In this document: in pieces, positions 57,972 to 64,000 of the stretch | Layout: the number at the start of each line of letters is the position of its first letter | How positions within the stretch are numbered: position 1 is the first letter of the stretch | Source of the DNA: Polydactylus sextarius | Lineage: Eukaryota > Chordata > Actinopteri > Polynemidae | Direction of reading: 5' to 3' | DNA: 64,000 nucleotides | Assembly (NCBI GenBank): GCA_016801845.1 | Contig: CM028916.1 | Location: 20,412,014-20,476,013, forward strand | The notes under the pieces: generated by a model | Databases searched by the model: none | The model's input: the letters and a program-made list of their open reading frames with translations, nothing else | What the model was told of the DNA's origin: nothing | Translations under genes and position numbers: made by a program

Positions 57972-60478
57972 ATGGATGATCATCAGAAGAGGAATCTAAC
58001 TTTTCTCACGATTGGACTGATCTTCATGTTGAGCGGCATTGAGTACGGTGAGTTCATTACAGCAGCTTTATGCACTTGAAGACATGAGATAATGGTCATG
58101 ACGGGATGATAATCTTCTTGACATTTTGGCTTTAAGATCACATCTGATTTCATTCAAATTTGTTTTGCTGTGAGTAAACCAAGCTTGTCATTTACACCTC
58201 TAACTTTTTCCCCCCTCATTTCATCTACCTATGTTGGTCTCAGCTGTAATTCTGCCCACAATATGGAGATATCTGCAGCTTTTGGAGGCGCCTCCTTATT
58301 TCTTGGGTCTGGGTCTGTCTGCGTTCAGTCTGAGTGGACTGATCACGGGTCCCTTCTTTGGGTTTTGGTCAGACCGATGCAAAACCACAAAGTCAATCAT
58401 CCTTTTTTCCAATCTTTTTGAGATTGTTGGTGAGTAGTTACACAGCGGGACAAATCACATGCCATAGATTTAGGTCTTAGGTCATTTCACTTTTTAACCA
58501 TGTGTTCTGTGCATGATGGAGGTTATTAAGCATAATTTGAGTCCATTATCATCCACGCAAAACACTTGTGGCAAAAACAGCAAAAAACTGAAATTGAGCA
58601 AAGATTTTGATAAGAAAGAGTCTATAACAACACTAATGCTGATACTTAATAATGCTATTAGCAGCTGTTGTATTTATGCCATCATATTTTAGCATGTTAG
58701 CATGCTAACCTTTGCTTATTAGCACTTAATACAAATTGCAATTTTGTTCTGATGATAGTACAACACGAATGAGTTAACAGGTTTATCAATTGTCATGATG
58801 ATGCATGTAATAAATGCCAGTCTGCTAATTTGAGCTAGTTCATATTTTCACTACACTGCCAGCAACATTTGTCTCAGATGTTATTTCATTGTTTGTCCTT
58901 AGGTAACTTCATGTATTTTATTGGATATTCAAAGTGGCTGTTGTTAAGCAGTCGGCTCGTAGCAGGTGACTCTTGCACATAAATACTGTACTGTATCAGT
59001 TTATAGTGTATGTAGGCGTGATTAGTGTGTAACAGATGGTTGCTGTTTTCCTCTCAGGTGTCGGGGCAGGAGCAGGCTCCTCCATCTTTGGTTTCCTGAC
59101 TCGTAGCACTCGTCCCGATGAGCGAGCTGGAATATTTGCAGCCATCATGGCCTGTCGACAAGCTGGTCTTCTTGTTGGTCAGTCCTCCCCCTTCCTCCTT
59201 CCCTCCCTTCATCTTACCACAGAGAGAGGTGTCATTTCACCTCTCCTCACCTCCCCTGTCTTCTAAGAAATATCAGACACTGAGATGGATTTTGTGATGT
59301 CTTCTTTGATGTGCTGTTTCAACTGCGAGGAGACATTCAATAAAATCACTAAGGTGGAGGCTACCATCTCCACACATCCTCCTGTTTTTATTCCATCTCC
59401 TCTTTAAAGCGCTTCCTTCTTTCTCTCCAGGGCCGGCGTTCAACCTGTTCCTGCGGCTGTGTGATTTCAAACTGGGGCCGTTTGTTGTGAACAAGTATAC
59501 GTCTCCTGGGGTAACAGCATCCAGATAATCAGTGATCTAAAGTTCTCCAAAAACCTCATGAATACAGAAACAATCCTCAGAAATAGTCGCTCTGCATTTT
59601 GCATTCATCCTGCCTCACGTGTATGTTTTTCTCTGTCTTTGTTCATCTAAGTAAGAAGAATACAAAACACCTGCAGCAATACTTGGGCCCTTAACAACCC
59701 ATATCGATCTATTTCCTTCTCATGAGTCTCTGAATAAAACACCTGTAGCAGGGATACAGCTTAAATGAGATATAACAAAGCTCCTCTACGCCTTCTTCCA
59801 TTTTTCCACATAATTTGACACTGCATGTCTCTCTTGATTTCTCTGAGCCAGGTTACTTTTTTAAAACATAAAATACTTTCTCTGAAGTTAAATCCTAAGA
59901 TATTTATCTCCCTCCTCCACACTCTTTCAGATCTTCATGTGTCTGTTGTGGGTGCTGCTCCAGTTCGTTGTCCTCGCAATGTACTGGGATGTGCCACCCA
60001 TCAGCTCAGAGGGAGGAGCCGCGATGGTGGAGATGAAACGAGAAGAGGATGATGAGGAAGAGGCGCCTTTGATGGGGTCAGATGAGGAGCCGGTGTACAA
60101 CTACAGTGCTGTCAACTCCAACCAGTTGGAGACCTCCGCTTCATCAGAGATGGAGCCTGTCCACGGCAACCTGTCCATCTCCAACCCCTTCAAAAACTTC
60201 AGCGCCAGCAGAGGTGAGCGAGAAGGTTTGACGTGCCCATCCTCAGTAATGACTGTCAGACTTCCTCAGCTCTTTTTCAAGAGGTTCAGGTAGGAAGAGG
60301 TATCACTGTCAATGTACATGGTTGGTATCTGCTCTGCTGGAACACACACACAAACAAAAACAAAACAAGACTAAAGAGACTAACGATGTACAGAGGAACT
60401 TAATCAATACAGGCACACAATCACTGCTTGCATCCCATGTAAACGTACAATAACTCTAATCTAACAGGACACCTGACA

Positions 60479-60536
<58 letters not shown>

Positions 60537-61445
60537 TCTGACATAAACCAGACACAAGTTCAATCAATACACAGTGAATCTGATTTGACATGCCACACAG
60601 AATTCCTTAGAGGGACCTGGAGAATGGAAAATGTGTCTGTGTATCAGTATCAGTGTGTGTGTGTGTGTGTGTATGTGTGTCAAACCTTTGTATTGATTCT
60701 CTCACTCTTTGAAGACGTGGCAAAAGGGATGGATAGCAGACTTCCTCTTTTATTGACTGGCTCGCTGTGGTTGACTTGAGGATGAAATAGAAACTGAATT
60801 TGTAATGTGGCCAAACATTCTTCTTATTGATTAAGTTTTATTTTAAAGAAATTCTACAACACCAGAAACTCTCAGGCAAAACCAGAGGATATGTGTAGCT
60901 GTGGCATATACCAGAGAGTGTGTGTTAGCCGTTATAGTGTCTGGTGTACACTCGTGTGAATTATTGATCTTCCCTGACTTTTTGTGTATCAGTGAGGAAC
61001 CTTTCAAACTTGGGCCAATCTTTCACTTTATTTCATCAAGTCTTTCTACATTTGGTTCAGGTCATGGAGGGAAAATCAACACGAGTCAATCCTGTGTGAT
61101 GTTTTGCTTTTTGCAGCAATAAAAAAACACACTTTCTCTTTTTCTTTCAACTTCTTTAATATTTTCTTTTCAATTAATCCTGACTTTATTGGCCTTTAAA
61201 AAAAGAGTGAGTGACTGAACTAAATCTGTATTTTTACAAATGTTCAAAGCCTCTGTTTGTTTCATTTAACACTGGTATATCACTGCTATTTAGCATTAAC
61301 AGTAGTATTACTTATAAACTTTTATTACACACACACACACTCTGCAGAGGCTGAGCCATTGCTGGGCAGAGGTTGGGAAGCCTCTCTGAACACCAAGTGC
61401 ACTGTCATGCTAATCATGAGCTTCTGCAACACTGGAGGCTTTTAT
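57972..61445 (+). CDS. mfsd8l: MFSD8/CLN7-like major facilitator, 5' part (gene runs off window)
   Basis: Seven exons seen: 57972-58047, 58244-58429, 58903-58965, 59058-59177, 59431-59510, 59931-60213, 61348-61445, in frame for 302 codons. The last donor is TTTTAT|GTGAGA; the remaining C-terminal half is not in the window. The family is 12-span lysosomal transporters; human MFSD8 is the CLN7 protein. Seen: span 1 at about 10-30, motif A GFWSDRCKTTK at 65-75, GVGAGAGSSIFGFLTRST at 109-126, RQAGLLVGPAFNLF, span 6 at about 176-193, then a long acidic cytosolic loop (EEDDEEEAPLM at 213-223; EAEPLL at 270-275) before span 7. Similarity is to the teleost MFSD8-like genes rather than orthologous MFSD8; the substrate is unknown. 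The start at 57972 is chosen as the only Met before span 1. Confidence 0.72.
60481..60535. repeat. (CA)n microsatellite
   Basis: About 27 CA units in the intron between exons 6 and 7 of the MFSD8-like gene. Confidence 0.95.
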
Positions 61446-61758
61446 GTGAGAAGTGCTGGGAGGTAAAAGAGATGTTGAGAAGCATTATTTAAAACCACAA
61501 AGACATTTGTGTGTGTTTCAGTGTTTAACAGCTTTTTGCGCCGCCTTTTTTTTTGCACCCACCTATGTACAAACACACAGATAGATGTGTGTGGATATAT
61601 GCACATTATATGTATTTATTGTGTGCATATATATAGGTATGTGGGTGTGGGATATACTGATTATACATAATAATTGTGTATATTATATAATATACACAGC
61701 ATAACAGCAACAATGATATACAATAGCATATTTTGTATATTATATTATGGGTGTGTAT

Positions 61759-62891
61759 TAGTGGTGCAATGATACACAAATTTCATGGTTTAATTCAATA
61801 CTTTAGTGTCATGGTTCAATATTTTTTCGATACAAATAGAAAAACATGATGCAAATTACTGTGCTATTTTTTTTTAAAACCCAGCGGCAGAAGTGTATCA
61901 ATAAATAGTTTCTATAAACAGAATCGAAGACGTAAACAAAGCGACACAGTCACAAAATGATGGCAGGGTTTCATATATAATGATCAATGTGTGGTGGACC
62001 TCCACAGAATCAACACTGGCTGCTACTGATTAATTAATTCATTTTTTCCAACACATTCATAATTTTTCCAACATGAAACACAATGTTACAAACAAACGGA
62101 CAGTTCTGTTCATTCATTTCCTGGAAACCCTAGAGATCCCAATTGTTGCTACTACTCGTCTAACCTTTATCTAAATCTGACCCTAACCTTAACAAAACCT
62201 TAAGTCATGTCTTCACCTTCATTTTTTGTTTTACATTATGGTGACCTGATATTTGTCCCCATAAAGGCAACAGGCCACTGATCAGGGTCCTAACCTTGGT
62301 GGAGACACAGACATTACAAGAGACCGCGTGAGAGGATGTTCCTGAAAAGTTCTTGGCCCCTAAATGTTACCAAGTACTTACTTGGTGGAAACATGGCTGT
62401 TGAATTTGGGAGGCGCAGTTTAGTGGATCTGCCCTCGACATAGCAGCCTAAAGCCCTATTCGCGCGGGATTAGTTACCTGGTGACGTCTGGTAATTTGTA
62501 ATAATTGCGGATGATGTCTGTGATCTTAATCCCATGCGAATGCATCATGTCTGTAATTTGTAAAGTTAAAAATGCCACCAGAAATCACCTACCGTATTTT
62601 GACGCAGGCGTCCCATGATAATACTAGTCCCGTTCTAATCTGCATCTCAGTGACTGGGGGTGGTCTCGTCATTTCCGTAGACAGTACAGAGCTCACATCC
62701 ACCAGAAGAGCGAAATTTCAGAGAATATTGAGGTGGATGACATGCGTAGCAGCATGTAGTAAGGAACTTTTTTCTATCTTTCAACAAGTTTAATACAACA
62801 CTATGCTATGAATTGTTTGATTCATAGCATACCAAACCGAGACCACTGTATCGAACGGTTTGATACAAATACACGTATGGTTGCACCCCTA
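61759..62891. mobile_element. Degenerate hAT-like element, about 1.1 kb
   Basis: The left end TAGTGGTGCAATGATAC and the reverse complement of the right end (TAGGGGTGCAACCATAC) agree at 13 of 17 positions. Both are followed by GGTTT/GGTTC- and ATAC-rich subterminal words, as in fish hAT elements with CAGGGGTGCAACGATAC-type ends. Flanking octamers GTGTGTAT and GAGTATAT match at 6 of 8, a decayed target duplication. No transposase frame remains. Confidence 0.55.
62458..62541. repeat. Short inverted-repeat insert inside the hAT-like element
   Basis: ATTCGCGCGGGATTAG at 62458-62473 is the inverse, with few changes, of CTTAATCCCATGCGAAT at 62525-62541. This is either a tiny MITE or an internal hairpin of the host element. 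Confidence 0.45.
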
Positions 62892-63333
62892 GAGTATATG
62901 TATATCTACATGTATGCTAACACGCACTAATTTAGCACGTCATATTCTAAGCATAGATATGTTGAATGTGGCTGTCACAACTGAATAATTTCCTGTCAAG
63001 GATCAACAAAGTGTCTATTGTTTATCATTATTATTGTTTTACAGTTATATAACTATGTTTTTGTCCTGTGTTGCTGCAGCTATCAGATAGTTAGCTTGGC
63101 TGCGTATGTCTCCCCTGAATCATGACACATTAATTTGTTTTTTGTTGCCAACTTTAGTTTAATTTGCACACAATTCTCTGACCGAATAGTATGGAGCCCC
63201 TAAAGGGACATGGAAGGAAAAAAAACATAGGGTCAAAAAACAAAAAAAGTATGTAGTAGGATGTAGGATGTAGTTTTGCAAGATCTCGCAAAAGTTTAAT
63301 TCAAGTTGATGTACTTCTGGTAGAGTTTAGAGA

Positions 63334-63589
63334 TGTAAACAAACACAACAATGGAACGCATTCACCTGTGGGAGAGGTTTATAGAGTTTCATAGAGGTTC
63401 ATAGAGCAATTGCAGTGTTTCTCATTAATTACGGAGACTATTGCGGCCCGCCACAGTCTCATTTGGACCCGCCACAATCTCATTTGACCATAAACATACT
63501 AATAATAAACAGTATTTCACCATCTGTTGCCAGCCCATTCCGCAGCTGTACTAGGTCTTTCTCTAGCCTCTCACTCTCTCTCTCTCTCA

Positions 63590-63644
<55 letters not shown>

Positions 63645-63996
63645 GCACAGGTTTCGCTGCATTGTCTGGAGCTTTTCCTGGCTGAACCGGGCACACATTT
63701 TATTAAGTTGGATAACGGAGCAGTGTGTGTTGCTGACCTCACTGCGCCAGTGAACTTATAACATACCGCTGAACCTAAGCTAACTGTCCATGAGGCAGGG
63801 GGGGAGGCAACACCACACCATCCACCACAGTCTCCGAAAATTCTGTGGGAAACACTTTTTGACGTGAGATGTCTCTCACTTATATGATAATTGTGTTTAT
63901 GGGCAAGTACTGATTTAATGTCTTTATATTTGAGGCTAATCTCAAAATAAAACTATGAACCTCTCCCAATGCGTTCCATTGTTGTGTATGTTTACA
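63334..63996. mobile_element. Inverted-repeat element interrupted by a second element
   Basis: The left arm 63334-63384 (TGTAAACAAACACAACAATG, then GAACGCATT and GGGAGAGGTT) matches the inverse of 63953-63996. Inside, from about 63413 to 63856, a second pair of inverted ends occurs (AGTGTTTC with CGGAGACT). The structure looks like one element inserted into another. It may extend past the window edge. Confidence 0.5.
63571..63643. repeat. (CT)n(CA)n compound microsatellite
   Basis: CT units followed by about 26 CA units, inside the inner element at the right edge. Confidence 0.95.
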
Positions 63997-64000
63997 GTCT

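Larger units (their letters stand above)
61446..64000. other. Repeat-filled intron at the right edge
   Basis: No further exon of the MFSD8-like gene is recognisable; spans 7-12 must be encoded beyond 64000. The interval is largely occupied by the two transposon relics listed separately. Confidence 0.5.

Noticed and set aside
61446..61466. In-frame extension of MFSD8-like exon 7 to a stop (VRSAGR)
   Set aside because: A strong GTGAGA donor precedes it and the family needs six more membrane spans, so this is intron read-through.
62572..62793. 73-codon frame at the right edge
   Set aside because: Lies inside the hAT-like relic and has no transposase similarity that I can see.

Overview
The window is nuclear DNA from a vertebrate, almost certainly a ray-finned (teleost) fish. 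Every gene is split by short GT-AG introns, the proteins match vertebrate families closely, and the spacers hold long CA/GT microsatellites, poly-A/T runs, tRNA-derived SINE remnants and small terminal-inverted-repeat DNA elements. Compact introns and gene spacing suggest a percomorph-like fish; I cannot name the species.

Layout, left to right. A single-exon b3gnt5 glycosyltransferase gene on the minus strand (930-2084) is followed by about 9 kb of spacer. tbl1xr1, a LisH/WD40 co-repressor subunit, lies on the minus strand with 14 coding exons between 24321 and 13895, a long 3' UTR to about 11048 and a likely promoter near 29.4-30 kb. kcnmb2, a BK-channel beta subunit, is on the plus strand with 4 coding exons (37487-38825). 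pik3ca, the PI3-kinase p110-alpha catalytic subunit, is on the plus strand with 20 coding exons (41197-50076) that join to exactly 1,068 codons plus a stop. kcnmb3, a second BK beta subunit, is on the minus strand with 3 coding exons (55093-53285) and runs tail-to-tail into pik3ca. An MFSD8-like transporter on the plus strand starts at 57972; seven exons are visible and the gene runs off the right edge.

The genes are not an operon and need not work together; the arrangement is inherited synteny. In human 3q26.32, TBL1XR1, KCNMB2, ZMAT3, PIK3CA and KCNMB3 lie in this order, with PIK3CA and KCNMB3 convergent. Here zmat3 is missing from its expected place between kcnmb2 and pik3ca, and b3gnt5 (several Mb away in human) sits next to tbl1xr1.

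I found no evidence of an exotic new system. The most interesting items are: (i) a kcnmb3 that has lost the CxxxC-type cysteine pair in its extracellular loop; (ii) an EPLLG sorting-type motif in the central loop of the MFSD8-like protein instead of at its N-terminus; (iii) a TATA box only 28 bases upstream of that gene's ATG; (iv) a two-copy fold-back repeat family (18.4-18.8 kb and 55.5-55.9 kb) whose second copy sits inside long terminal inverted repeats; and (v) a nested transposon cluster at the right edge. Splice sites were placed by eye from GT-AG rules, reading frame and family similarity.
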